DNA of 64,000 bases from assembly GCA_945643635.1 (NCBI GenBank), contig CALZFC010000278.1, positions 210,521-274,520 on the forward strand, given 5' to 3'. Positions 15,401-30,400 of this stretch are shown here, piece by piece. Each line of letters begins with the position of its first letter. Positions within the stretch are counted from its first letter, which is position 1. The position numbers and the translations under genes are program-made. Under the pieces are notes generated by a model. The model did no database searches. It saw only the letters and a program-made list of their open reading frames with translations, and was not told the DNA's origin. The DNA is from Allodiplogaster sudhausi. Taxonomy: Eukaryota > Nematoda > Chromadorea > Rhabditida > Diplogasteridae.

Positions 15401-18400
15401 GATATGTACGCTACGCGTCCGCTTGCTTCTTCGGTTTAATTACCCAAGTTTGAGGTACTAATTCGATCTGGCTCACTGAAAGGTGTGGCCTAAACCACAA
15501 ATTTTGGAACGGCTCTGCTTAGGTGGAGCCAAAAATTATGTGAAAAGGATAGAGAAATTACTCTATCTTCAAAATTCGAGCATCTAGGGCAAGTAATCAT
15601 ACATTAGACGCATGTACATGTACATATAGAGTCGTCATCCTTCTCGCTCAGCAAAACTTGTTACAAAGGGCTCAGTAACTCGGCATCTTTTTGGACGAGG
15701 ACATCAAACTTGGATGGTAGTCTCCTTCGCATGTGGTGTTGACGACGTCCAGATGGACGGAGAATTCTGTTTGCTACGTTAGATTGAAGATTTTAGTTCG
15801 GAAACTTTAGCATGTGACTGGTATGGCACAGGCCATTCTCGCACGCACATGCAGATATGTACGCTACGCGTCCGCTTGCTTCTTCGGTTTAATTACCCAA
15901 GTTTGAGGTACTAATTCGATCTGGCTCACTGAAAGGTGTGGCCTAAACCACAAATTTTGGAACGGCTCTGCTTAGGTGGAGCCAAAAATTATGTGAAAAG
16001 GATAGAGAAATTACTCTATCTTCAAAATTCGAGCATCTAGGGCAAGTAATCATACATTAGACGCATGTACATGTACATATAGAGTCGTCATCCTTCTCGC
16101 TCAGCAAAACTTGTTACAAAGGGCTCAGTAACTCGGCATCTTTTTGGACGAGGACATCAAACTTGGATGGTAGTCTCCTTCGCATGTGGTGTTGACGACG
16201 TCCAGATGGACGGAGAATTCTGTTTGCTACGTTAGATTGAAGATTTTAGTTCGGAAACTTTAGCATGTGACTGGTATGGCACAGGCCATTCTCGCACGCA
16301 CATGCAGATATGTACGCTACGCGTCCGCTTGCTTCTTCGGTTTAATTACCCAAGTTTGAGGTACTAATTCGATCTGGCTCACTGAAAGGTGTGGCCTAAA
16401 CCACAAATTTTGGAACGGCTCTGCTTAGGTGGAGCCAAAAATTATGTGAAAAGGATAGAGAAATTACTCTATCTTCAAAATTCGAGCATCTAGGGCAAGT
16501 AATCATACATTAGACGCATGTACATGTACATATAGAGTCGTCATCCTTCTCGCTCAGCAAAACTTGTTACAAAGGGCTCAGTAACTCGGCATCTTTTTGG
16601 ACGAGGACATCAAACTTGGATGGTAGTCTCCTTCGCATGTGGTGTTGACGACGTCCAGATGGACGGAGAATTCTGTTTGCTACGTTAGATTGAAGATTTT
16701 AGTTCGGAAACTTTAGCATGTGACTGGTATGGCACAGGCCATTCTCGCACGCACATGCAGATATGTACGCTACGCGTCCGCTTGCTTCTTCGGTTTAATT
16801 ACCCAAGTTTGAGGTACTAATTCGATCTGGCTCACTGAAAGGTGTGGCCTAAACCACAAATTTTGGAACGGCTCTGCTTAGGTGGAGCCAAAAATTATGT
16901 GAAAAGGATAGAGAAATTACTCTATCTTCAAAATTCGAGCATCTAGGGCAAGTAATCATACATTAGACGCATGTACATGTACATATAGAGTCGTCATCCT
17001 TCTCGCTCAGCAAAACTTGTTACAAAGGGCTCAGTAACTCGGCATCTTTTTGGACGAGGACATCAAACTTGGATGGTAGTCTCCTTCGCATGTGGTGTTG
17101 ACGACGTCCAGATGGACGGAGAATTCTGTTTGCTACGTTAGATTGAAGATTTTAGTTCGGAAACTTTAGCATGTGACTGGTATGGCACAGGCCATTCTCG
17201 CACGCACATGCAGATATGTACGCTACGCGTCCGCTTGCTTCTTCGGTTTAATTACCCAAGTTTGAGGTACTAATTCGATCTGGCTCACTGAAAGGTGTGG
17301 CCTAAACCACAAATTTTGGAACGGCTCTGCTTAGGTGGAGCCAAAAATTATGTGAAAAGGATAGAGAAATTACTCTATCTTCAAAATTCGAGCATCTAGG
17401 GCAAGTAATCATACATTAGACGCATGTACATGTACATATAGAGTCGTCATCCTTCTCGCTCAGCAAAACTTGTTACAAAGGGCTCAGTAACTCGGCATCT
17501 TTTTGGACGAGGACATCAAACTTGGATGGTAGTCTCCTTCGCATGTGGTGTTGACGACGTCCAGATGGACGGAGAATTCTGTTTGCTACGTTAGATTGAA
17601 GATTTTAGTTCGGAAACTTTAGCATGTGACTGGTATGGCACAGGCCATTCTCGCACGCACATGCAGATATGTACGCTACGCGTCCGCTTGCTTCTTCGGT
17701 TTAATTACCCAAGTTTGAGGTACTAATTCGATCTGGCTCACTGAAAGGTGTGGCCTAAACCACAAATTTTGGAACGGCTCTGCTTAGGTGGAGCCAAAAA
17801 TTATGTGAAAAGGATAGAGAAATTACTCTATCTTCAAAATTCGAGCATCTAGGGCAAGTAATCATACATTAGACGCATGTACATGTACATATAGAGTCGT
17901 CATCCTTCTCGCTCAGCAAAACTTGTTACAAAGGGCTCAGTAACTCGGCATCTTTTTGGACGAGGACATCAAACTTGGATGGTAGTCTCCTTCGCATGTG
18001 GTGTTGACGACGTCCAGATGGACGGAGAATTCTGTTTGCTACGTTAGATTGAAGATTTTAGTTCGGAAACTTTAGCATGTGACTGGTATGGCACAGGCCA
18101 TTCTCGCACGCACATGCAGATATGTACGCTACGCGTCCGCTTGCTTCTTCGGTTTAATTACCCAAGTTTGAGGTACTAATTCGATCTGGCTCACTGAAAG
18201 GTGTGGCCTAAACCACAAATTTTGGAACGGCTCTGCTTAGGTGGAGCCAAAAATTATGTGAAAAGGATAGAGAAATTACTCTATCTTCAAAATTCGAGCA
18301 TCTAGGGCAAGTAATCATACATTAGACGCATGTACATGTACATATAGAGTCGTCATCCTTCTCGCTCAGCAAAACTTGTTACAAAGGGCTCAGTAACTCG

Positions 18401-21400
18401 GCATCTTTTTGGACGAGGACATCAAACTTGGATGGTAGTCTCCTTCGCATGTGGTGTTGACGACGTCCAGATGGACGGAGAATTCTGTTTGCTACGTTAG
18501 ATTGAAGATTTTAGTTCGGAAACTTTAGCATGTGACTGGTATGGCACAGGCCATTCTCGCACGCACATGCAGATATGTACGCTACGCGTCCGCTTGCTTC
18601 TTCGGTTTAATTACCCAAGTTTGAGGTACTAATTCGATCTGGCTCACTGAAAGGTGTGGCCTAAACCACAAATTTTGGAACGGCTCTGCTTAGGTGGAGC
18701 CAAAAATTATGTGAAAAGGATAGAGAAATTACTCTATCTTCAAAATTCGAGCATCTAGGGCAAGTAATCATACATTAGACGCATGTACATGTACATATAG
18801 AGTCGTCATCCTTCTCGCTCAGCAAAACTTGTTACAAAGGGCTCAGTAACTCGGCATCTTTTTGGACGAGGACATCAAACTTGGATGGTAGTCTCCTTCG
18901 CATGTGGTGTTGACGACGTCCAGATGGACGGAGAATTCTGTTTGCTACGTTAGATTGAAGATTTTAGTTCGGAAACTTTAGCATGTGACTGGTATGGCAC
19001 AGGCCATTCTCGCACGCACATGCAGATATGTACGCTACGCGTCCGCTTGCTTCTTCGGTTTAATTACCCAAGTTTGAGGTACTAATTCGATCTGGCTCAC
19101 TGAAAGGTGTGGCCTAAACCACAAATTTTGGAACGGCTCTGCTTAGGTGGAGCCAAAAATTATGTGAAAAGGATAGAGAAATTACTCTATCTTCAAAATT
19201 CGAGCATCTAGGGCAAGTAATCATACATTAGACGCATGTACATGTACATATAGAGTCGTCATCCTTCTCGCTCAGCAAAACTTGTTACAAAGGGCTCAGT
19301 AACTCGGCATCTTTTTGGACGAGGACATCAAACTTGGATGGTAGTCTCCTTCGCATGTGGTGTTGACGACGTCCAGATGGACGGAGAATTCTGTTTGCTA
19401 CGTTAGATTGAAGATTTTAGTTCGGAAACTTTAGCATGTGACTGGTATGGCACAGGCCATTCTCGCACGCACATGCAGATATGTACGCTACGCGTCCGCT
19501 TGCTTCTTCGGTTTAATTACCCAAGTTTGAGGTACTAATTCGATCTGGCTCACTGAAAGGTGTGGCCTAAACCACAAATTTTGGAACGGCTCTGCTTAGG
19601 TGGAGCCAAAAATTATGTGAAAAGGATAGAGAAATTACTCTATCTTCAAAATTCGAGCATCTAGGGCAAGTAATCATACATTAGACGCATGTACATGTAC
19701 ATATAGAGTCGTCATCCTTCTCGCTCAGCAAAACTTGTTACAAAGGGCTCAGTAACTCGGCATCTTTTTGGACGAGGACATCAAACTTGGATGGTAGTCT
19801 CCTTCGCATGTGGTGTTGACGACGTCCAGATGGACGGAGAATTCTGTTTGCTACGTTAGATTGAAGATTTTAGTTCGGAAACTTTAGCATGTGACTGGTA
19901 TGGCACAGGCCATTCTCGCACGCACATGCAGATATGTACGCTACGCGTCCGCTTGCTTCTTCGGTTTAATTACCCAAGTTTGAGGTACTAATTCGATCTG
20001 GCTCACTGAAAGGTGTGGCCTAAACCACAAATTTTGGAACGGCTCTGCTTAGGTGGAGCCAAAAATTATGTGAAAAGGATAGAGAAATTACTCTATCTTC
20101 AAAATTCGAGCATCTAGGGCAAGTAATCATACATTAGACGCATGTACATGTACATATAGAGTCGTCATCCTTCTCGCTCAGCAAAACTTGTTACAAAGGG
20201 CTCAGTAACTCGGCATCTTTTTGGACGAGGACATCAAACTTGGATGGTAGTCTCCTTCGCATGTGGTGTTGACGACGTCCAGATGGACGGAGAATTCTGT
20301 TTGCTACGTTAGATTGAAGATTTTAGTTCGGAAACTTTAGCATGTGACTGGTATGGCACAGGCCATTCTCGCACGCACATGCAGATATGTACGCTACGCG
20401 TCCGCTTGCTTCTTCGGTTTAATTACCCAAGTTTGAGGTACTAATTCGATCTGGCTCACTGAAAGGTGTGGCCTAAACCACAAATTTTGGAACGGCTCTG
20501 CTTAGGTGGAGCCAAAAATTATGTGAAAAGGATAGAGAAATTACTCTATCTTCAAAATTCGAGCATCTAGGGCAAGTAATCATACATTAGACGCATGTAC
20601 ATGTACATATAGAGTCGTCATCCTTCTCGCTCAGCAAAACTTGTTACAAAGGGCTCAGTAACTCGGCATCTTTTTGGACGAGGACATCAAACTTGGATGG
20701 TAGTCTCCTTCGCATGTGGTGTTGACGACGTCCAGATGGACGGAGAATTCTGTTTGCTACGTTAGATTGAAGATTTTAGTTCGGAAACTTTAGCATGTGA
20801 CTGGTATGGCACAGGCCATTCTCGCACGCACATGCAGATATGTACGCTACGCGTCCGCTTGCTTCTTCGGTTTAATTACCCAAGTTTGAGGTACTAATTC
20901 GATCTGGCTCACTGAAAGGTGTGGCCTAAACCACAAATTTTGGAACGGCTCTGCTTAGGTGGAGCCAAAAATTATGTGAAAAGGATAGAGAAATTACTCT
21001 ATCTTCAAAATTCGAGCATCTAGGGCAAGTAATCATACATTAGACGCATGTACATGTACATATAGAGTCGTCATCCTTCTCGCTCAGCAAAACTTGTTAC
21101 AAAGGGCTCAGTAACTCGGCATCTTTTTGGACGAGGACATCAAACTTGGATGGTAGTCTCCTTCGCATGTGGTGTTGACGACGTCCAGATGGACGGAGAA
21201 TTCTGTTTGCTACGTTAGATTGAAGATTTTAGTTCGGAAACTTTAGCATGTGACTGGTATGGCACAGGCCATTCTCGCACGCACATGCAGATATGTACGC
21301 TACGCGTCCGCTTGCTTCTTCGGTTTAATTACCCAAGTTTGAGGTACTAATTCGATCTGGCTCACTGAAAGGTGTGGCCTAAACCACAAATTTTGGAACG

Positions 21401-24400
21401 GCTCTGCTTAGGTGGAGCCAAAAATTATGTGAAAAGGATAGAGAAATTACTCTATCTTCAAAATTCGAGCATCTAGGGCAAGTAATCATACATTAGACGC
21501 ATGTACATGTACATATAGAGTCGTCATCCTTCTCGCTCAGCAAAACTTGTTACAAAGGGCTCAGTAACTCGGCATCTTTTTGGACGAGGACATCAAACTT
21601 GGATGGTAGTCTCCTTCGCATGTGGTGTTGACGACGTCCAGATGGACGGAGAATTCTGTTTGCTACGTTAGATTGAAGATTTTAGTTCGGAAACTTTAGC
21701 ATGTGACTGGTATGGCACAGGCCATTCTCGCACGCACATGCAGATATGTACGCTACGCGTCCGCTTGCTTCTTCGGTTTAATTACCCAAGTTTGAGGTAC
21801 TAATTCGATCTGGCTCACTGAAAGGTGTGGCCTAAACCACAAATTTTGGAACGGCTCTGCTTAGGTGGAGCCAAAAATTATGTGAAAAGGATAGAGAAAT
21901 TACTCTATCTTCAAAATTCGAGCATCTAGGGCAAGTAATCATACATTAGACGCATGTACATGTACATATAGAGTCGTCATCCTTCTCGCTCAGCAAAACT
22001 TGTTACAAAGGGCTCAGTAACTCGGCATCTTTTTGGACGAGGACATCAAACTTGGATGGTAGTCTCCTTCGCATGTGGTGTTGACGACGTCCAGATGGAC
22101 GGAGAATTCTGTTTGCTACGTTAGATTGAAGATTTTAGTTCGGAAACTTTAGCATGTGACTGGTATGGCACAGGCCATTCTCGCACGCACATGCAGATAT
22201 GTACGCTACGCGTCCGCTTGCTTCTTCGGTTTAATTACCCAAGTTTGAGGTACTAATTCGATCTGGCTCACTGAAAGGTGTGGCCTAAACCACAAATTTT
22301 GGAACGGCTCTGCTTAGGTGGAGCCAAAAATTATGTGAAAAGGATAGAGAAATTACTCTATCTTCAAAATTCGAGCATCTAGGGCAAGTAATCATACATT
22401 AGACGCATGTACATGTACATATAGAGTCGTCATCCTTCTCGCTCAGCAAAACTTGTTACAAAGGGCTCAGTAACTCGGCATCTTTTTGGACGAGGACATC
22501 AAACTTGGATGGTAGTCTCCTTCGCATGTGGTGTTGACGACGTCCAGATGGACGGAGAATTCTGTTTGCTACGTTAGATTGAAGATTTTAGTTCGGAAAC
22601 TTTAGCATGTGACTGGTATGGCACAGGCCATTCTCGCACGCACATGCAGATATGTACGCTACGCGTCCGCTTGCTTCTTCGGTTTAATTACCCAAGTTTG
22701 AGGTACTAATTCGATCTGGCTCACTGAAAGGTGTGGCCTAAACCACAAATTTTGGAACGGCTCTGCTTAGGTGGAGCCAAAAATTATGTGAAAAGGATAG
22801 AGAAATTACTCTATCTTCAAAATTCGAGCATCTAGGGCAAGTAATCATACATTAGACGCATGTACATGTACATATAGAGTCGTCATCCTTCTCGCTCAGC
22901 AAAACTTGTTACAAAGGGCTCAGTAACTCGGCATCTTTTTGGACGAGGACATCAAACTTGGATGGTAGTCTCCTTCGCATGTGGTGTTGACGACGTCCAG
23001 ATGGACGGAGAATTCTGTTTGCTACGTTAGATTGAAGATTTTAGTTCGGAAACTTTAGCATGTGACTGGTATGGCACAGGCCATTCTCGCACGCACATGC
23101 AGATATGTACGCTACGCGTCCGCTTGCTTCTTCGGTTTAATTACCCAAGTTTGAGGTACTAATTCGATCTGGCTCACTGAAAGGTGTGGCCTAAACCACA
23201 AATTTTGGAACGGCTCTGCTTAGGTGGAGCCAAAAATTATGTGAAAAGGATAGAGAAATTACTCTATCTTCAAAATTCGAGCATCTAGGGCAAGTAATCA
23301 TACATTAGACGCATGTACATGTACATATAGAGTCGTCATCCTTCTCGCTCAGCAAAACTTGTTACAAAGGGCTCAGTAACTCGGCATCTTTTTGGACGAG
23401 GACATCAAACTTGGATGGTAGTCTCCTTCGCATGTGGTGTTGACGACGTCCAGATGGACGGAGAATTCTGTTTGCTACGTTAGATTGAAGATTTTAGTTC
23501 GGAAACTTTAGCATGTGACTGGTATGGCACAGGCCATTCTCGCACGCACATGCAGATATGTACGCTACGCGTCCGCTTGCTTCTTCGGTTTAATTACCCA
23601 AGTTTGAGGTACTAATTCGATCTGGCTCACTGAAAGGTGTGGCCTAAACCACAAATTTTGGAACGGCTCTGCTTAGGTGGAGCCAAAAATTATGTGAAAA
23701 GGATAGAGAAATTACTCTATCTTCAAAATTCGAGCATCTAGGGCAAGTAATCATACATTAGACGCATGTACATGTACATATAGAGTCGTCATCCTTCTCG
23801 CTCAGCAAAACTTGTTACAAAGGGCTCAGTAACTCGGCATCTTTTTGGACGAGGACATCAAACTTGGATGGTAGTCTCCTTCGCATGTGGTGTTGACGAC
23901 GTCCAGATGGACGGAGAATTCTGTTTGCTACGTTAGATTGAAGATTTTAGTTCGGAAACTTTAGCATGTGACTGGTATGGCACAGGCCATTCTCGCACGC
24001 ACATGCAGATATGTACGCTACGCGTCCGCTTGCTTCTTCGGTTTAATTACCCAAGTTTGAGGTACTAATTCGATCTGGCTCACTGAAAGGTGTGGCCTAA
24101 ACCACAAATTTTGGAACGGCTCTGCTTAGGTGGAGCCAAAAATTATGTGAAAAGGATAGAGAAATTACTCTATCTTCAAAATTCGAGCATCTAGGGCAAG
24201 TAATCATACATTAGACGCATGTACATGTACATATAGAGTCGTCATCCTTCTCGCTCAGCAAAACTTGTTACAAAGGGCTCAGTAACTCGGCATCTTTTTG
24301 GACGAGGACATCAAACTTGGATGGTAGTCTCCTTCGCATGTGGTGTTGACGACGTCCAGATGGACGGAGAATTCTGTTTGCTACGTTAGATTGAAGATTT

Positions 24401-27400
24401 TAGTTCGGAAACTTTAGCATGTGACTGGTATGGCACAGGCCATTCTCGCACGCACATGCAGATATGTACGCTACGCGTCCGCTTGCTTCTTCGGTTTAAT
24501 TACCCAAGTTTGAGGTACTAATTCGATCTGGCTCACTGAAAGGTGTGGCCTAAACCACAAATTTTGGAACGGCTCTGCTTAGGTGGAGCCAAAAATTATG
24601 TGAAAAGGATAGAGAAATTACTCTATCTTCAAAATTCGAGCATCTAGGGCAAGTAATCATACATTAGACGCATGTACATGTACATATAGAGTCGTCATCC
24701 TTCTCGCTCAGCAAAACTTGTTACAAAGGGCTCAGTAACTCGGCATCTTTTTGGACGAGGACATCAAACTTGGATGGTAGTCTCCTTCGCATGTGGTGTT
24801 GACGACGTCCAGATGGACGGAGAATTCTGTTTGCTACGTTAGATTGAAGATTTTAGTTCGGAAACTTTAGCATGTGACTGGTATGGCACAGGCCATTCTC
24901 GCACGCACATGCAGATATGTACGCTACGCGTCCGCTTGCTTCTTCGGTTTAATTACCCAAGTTTGAGGTACTAATTCGATCTGGCTCACTGAAAGGTGTG
25001 GCCTAAACCACAAATTTTGGAACGGCTCTGCTTAGGTGGAGCCAAAAATTATGTGAAAAGGATAGAGAAATTACTCTATCTTCAAAATTCGAGCATCTAG
25101 GGCAAGTAATCATACATTAGACGCATGTACATGTACATATAGAGTCGTCATCCTTCTCGCTCAGCAAAACTTGTTACAAAGGGCTCAGTAACTCGGCATC
25201 TTTTTGGACGAGGACATCAAACTTGGATGGTAGTCTCCTTCGCATGTGGTGTTGACGACGTCCAGATGGACGGAGAATTCTGTTTGCTACGTTAGATTGA
25301 AGATTTTAGTTCGGAAACTTTAGCATGTGACTGGTATGGCACAGGCCATTCTCGCACGCACATGCAGATATGTACGCTACGCGTCCGCTTGCTTCTTCGG
25401 TTTAATTACCCAAGTTTGAGGTACTAATTCGATCTGGCTCACTGAAAGGTGTGGCCTAAACCACAAATTTTGGAACGGCTCTGCTTAGGTGGAGCCAAAA
25501 ATTATGTGAAAAGGATAGAGAAATTACTCTATCTTCAAAATTCGAGCATCTAGGGCAAGTAATCATACATTAGACGCATGTACATGTACATATAGAGTCG
25601 TCATCCTTCTCGCTCAGCAAAACTTGTTACAAAGGGCTCAGTAACTCGGCATCTTTTTGGACGAGGACATCAAACTTGGATGGTAGTCTCCTTCGCATGT
25701 GGTGTTGACGACGTCCAGATGGACGGAGAATTCTGTTTGCTACGTTAGATTGAAGATTTTAGTTCGGAAACTTTAGCATGTGACTGGTATGGCACAGGCC
25801 ATTCTCGCACGCACATGCAGATATGTACGCTACGCGTCCGCTTGCTTCTTCGGTTTAATTACCCAAGTTTGAGGTACTAATTCGATCTGGCTCACTGAAA
25901 GGTGTGGCCTAAACCACAAATTTTGGAACGGCTCTGCTTAGGTGGAGCCAAAAATTATGTGAAAAGGATAGAGAAATTACTCTATCTTCAAAATTCGAGC
26001 ATCTAGGGCAAGTAATCATACATTAGACGCATGTACATGTACATATAGAGTCGTCATCCTTCTCGCTCAGCAAAACTTGTTACAAAGGGCTCAGTAACTC
26101 GGCATCTTTTTGGACGAGGACATCAAACTTGGATGGTAGTCTCCTTCGCATGTGGTGTTGACGACGTCCAGATGGACGGAGAATTCTGTTTGCTACGTTA
26201 GATTGAAGATTTTAGTTCGGAAACTTTAGCATGTGACTGGTATGGCACAGGCCATTCTCGCACGCACATGCAGATATGTACGCTACGCGTCCGCTTGCTT
26301 CTTCGGTTTAATTACCCAAGTTTGAGGTACTAATTCGATCTGGCTCACTGAAAGGTGTGGCCTAAACCACAAATTTTGGAACGGCTCTGCTTAGGTGGAG
26401 CCAAAAATTATGTGAAAAGGATAGAGAAATTACTCTATCTTCAAAATTCGAGCATCTAGGGCAAGTAATCATACATTAGACGCATGTACATGTACATATA
26501 GAGTCGTCATCCTTCTCGCTCAGCAAAACTTGTTACAAAGGGCTCAGTAACTCGGCATCTTTTTGGACGAGGACATCAAACTTGGATGGTAGTCTCCTTC
26601 GCATGTGGTGTTGACGACGTCCAGATGGACGGAGAATTCTGTTTGCTACGTTAGATTGAAGATTTTAGTTCGGAAACTTTAGCATGTGACTGGTATGGCA
26701 CAGGCCATTCTCGCACGCACATGCAGATATGTACGCTACGCGTCCGCTTGCTTCTTCGGTTTAATTACCCAAGTTTGAGGTACTAATTCGATCTGGCTCA
26801 CTGAAAGGTGTGGCCTAAACCACAAATTTTGGAACGGCTCTGCTTAGGTGGAGCCAAAAATTATGTGAAAAGGATAGAGAAATTACTCTATCTTCAAAAT
26901 TCGAGCATCTAGGGCAAGTAATCATACATTAGACGCATGTACATGTACATATAGAGTCGTCATCCTTCTCGCTCAGCAAAACTTGTTACAAAGGGCTCAG
27001 TAACTCGGCATCTTTTTGGACGAGGACATCAAACTTGGATGGTAGTCTCCTTCGCATGTGGTGTTGACGACGTCCAGATGGACGGAGAATTCTGTTTGCT
27101 ACGTTAGATTGAAGATTTTAGTTCGGAAACTTTAGCATGTGACTGGTATGGCACAGGCCATTCTCGCACGCACATGCAGATATGTACGCTACGCGTCCGC
27201 TTGCTTCTTCGGTTTAATTACCCAAGTTTGAGGTACTAATTCGATCTGGCTCACTGAAAGGTGTGGCCTAAACCACAAATTTTGGAACGGCTCTGCTTAG
27301 GTGGAGCCAAAAATTATGTGAAAAGGATAGAGAAATTACTCTATCTTCAAAATTCGAGCATCTAGGGCAAGTAATCATACATTAGACGCATGTACATGTA

Positions 27401-30400
27401 CATATAGAGTCGTCATCCTTCTCGCTCAGCAAAACTTGTTACAAAGGGCTCAGTAACTCGGCATCTTTTTGGACGAGGACATCAAACTTGGATGGTAGTC
27501 TCCTTCGCATGTGGTGTTGACGACGTCCAGATGGACGGAGAATTCTGTTTGCTACGTTAGATTGAAGATTTTAGTTCGGAAACTTTAGCATGTGACTGGT
27601 ATGGCACAGGCCATTCTCGCACGCACATGCAGATATGTACGCTACGCGTCCGCTTGCTTCTTCGGTTTAATTACCCAAGTTTGAGGTACTAATTCGATCT
27701 GGCTCACTGAAAGGTGTGGCCTAAACCACAAATTTTGGAACGGCTCTGCTTAGGTGGAGCCAAAAATTATGTGAAAAGGATAGAGAAATTACTCTATCTT
27801 CAAAATTCGAGCATCTAGGGCAAGTAATCATACATTAGACGCATGTACATGTACATATAGAGTCGTCATCCTTCTCGCTCAGCAAAACTTGTTACAAAGG
27901 GCTCAGTAACTCGGCATCTTTTTGGACGAGGACATCAAACTTGGATGGTAGTCTCCTTCGCATGTGGTGTTGACGACGTCCAGATGGACGGAGAATTCTG
28001 TTTGCTACGTTAGATTGAAGATTTTAGTTCGGAAACTTTAGCATGTGACTGGTATGGCACAGGCCATTCTCGCACGCACATGCAGATATGTACGCTACGC
28101 GTCCGCTTGCTTCTTCGGTTTAATTACCCAAGTTTGAGGTACTAATTCGATCTGGCTCACTGAAAGGTGTGGCCTAAACCACAAATTTTGGAACGGCTCT
28201 GCTTAGGTGGAGCCAAAAATTATGTGAAAAGGATAGAGAAATTACTCTATCTTCAAAATTCGAGCATCTAGGGCAAGTAATCATACATTAGACGCATGTA
28301 CATGTACATATAGAGTCGTCATCCTTCTCGCTCAGCAAAACTTGTTACAAAGGGCTCAGTAACTCGGCATCTTTTTGGACGAGGACATCAAACTTGGATG
28401 GTAGTCTCCTTCGCATGTGGTGTTGACGACGTCCAGATGGACGGAGAATTCTGTTTGCTACGTTAGATTGAAGATTTTAGTTCGGAAACTTTAGCATGTG
28501 ACTGGTATGGCACAGGCCATTCTCGCACGCACATGCAGATATGTACGCTACGCGTCCGCTTGCTTCTTCGGTTTAATTACCCAAGTTTGAGGTACTAATT
28601 CGATCTGGCTCACTGAAAGGTGTGGCCTAAACCACAAATTTTGGAACGGCTCTGCTTAGGTGGAGCCAAAAATTATGTGAAAAGGATAGAGAAATTACTC
28701 TATCTTCAAAATTCGAGCATCTAGGGCAAGTAATCATACATTAGACGCATGTACATGTACATATAGAGTCGTCATCCTTCTCGCTCAGCAAAACTTGTTA
28801 CAAAGGGCTCAGTAACTCGGCATCTTTTTGGACGAGGACATCAAACTTGGATGGTAGTCTCCTTCGCATGTGGTGTTGACGACGTCCAGATGGACGGAGA
28901 ATTCTGTTTGCTACGTTAGATTGAAGATTTTAGTTCGGAAACTTTAGCATGTGACTGGTATGGCACAGGCCATTCTCGCACGCACATGCAGATATGTACG
29001 CTACGCGTCCGCTTGCTTCTTCGGTTTAATTACCCAAGTTTGAGGTACTAATTCGATCTGGCTCACTGAAAGGTGTGGCCTAAACCACAAATTTTGGAAC
29101 GGCTCTGCTTAGGTGGAGCCAAAAATTATGTGAAAAGGATAGAGAAATTACTCTATCTTCAAAATTCGAGCATCTAGGGCAAGTAATCATACATTAGACG
29201 CATGTACATGTACATATAGAGTCGTCATCCTTCTCGCTCAGCAAAACTTGTTACAAAGGGCTCAGTAACTCGGCATCTTTTTGGACGAGGACATCAAACT
29301 TGGATGGTAGTCTCCTTCGCATGTGGTGTTGACGACGTCCAGATGGACGGAGAATTCTGTTTGCTACGTTAGATTGAAGATTTTAGTTCGGAAACTTTAG
29401 CATGTGACTGGTATGGCACAGGCCATTCTCGCACGCACATGCAGATATGTACGCTACGCGTCCGCTTGCTTCTTCGGTTTAATTACCCAAGTTTGAGGTA
29501 CTAATTCGATCTGGCTCACTGAAAGGTGTGGCCTAAACCACAAATTTTGGAACGGCTCTGCTTAGGTGGAGCCAAAAATTATGTGAAAAGGATAGAGAAA
29601 TTACTCTATCTTCAAAATTCGAGCATCTAGGGCAAGTAATCATACATTAGACGCATGTACATGTACATATAGAGTCGTCATCCTTCTCGCTCAGCAAAAC
29701 TTGTTACAAAGGGCTCAGTAACTCGGCATCTTTTTGGACGAGGACATCAAACTTGGATGGTAGTCTCCTTCGCATGTGGTGTTGACGACGTCCAGATGGA
29801 CGGAGAATTCTGTTTGCTACGTTAGATTGAAGATTTTAGTTCGGAAACTTTAGCATGTGACTGGTATGGCACAGGCCATTCTCGCACGCACATGCAGATA
29901 TGTACGCTACGCGTCCGCTTGCTTCTTCGGTTTAATTACCCAAGTTTGAGGTACTAATTCGATCTGGCTCACTGAAAGGTGTGGCCTAAACCACAAATTT
30001 TGGAACGGCTCTGCTTAGGTGGAGCCAAAAATTATGTGAAAAGGATAGAGAAATTACTCTATCTTCAAAATTCGAGCATCTAGGGCAAGTAATCATACAT
30101 TAGACGCATGTACATGTACATATAGAGTCGTCATCCTTCTCGCTCAGCAAAACTTGTTACAAAGGGCTCAGTAACTCGGCATCTTTTTGGACGAGGACAT
30201 CAAACTTGGATGGTAGTCTCCTTCGCATGTGGTGTTGACGACGTCCAGATGGACGGAGAATTCTGTTTGCTACGTTAGATTGAAGATTTTAGTTCGGAAA
30301 CTTTAGCATGTGACTGGTATGGCACAGGCCATTCTCGCACGCACATGCAGATATGTACGCTACGCGTCCGCTTGCTTCTTCGGTTTAATTACCCAAGTTT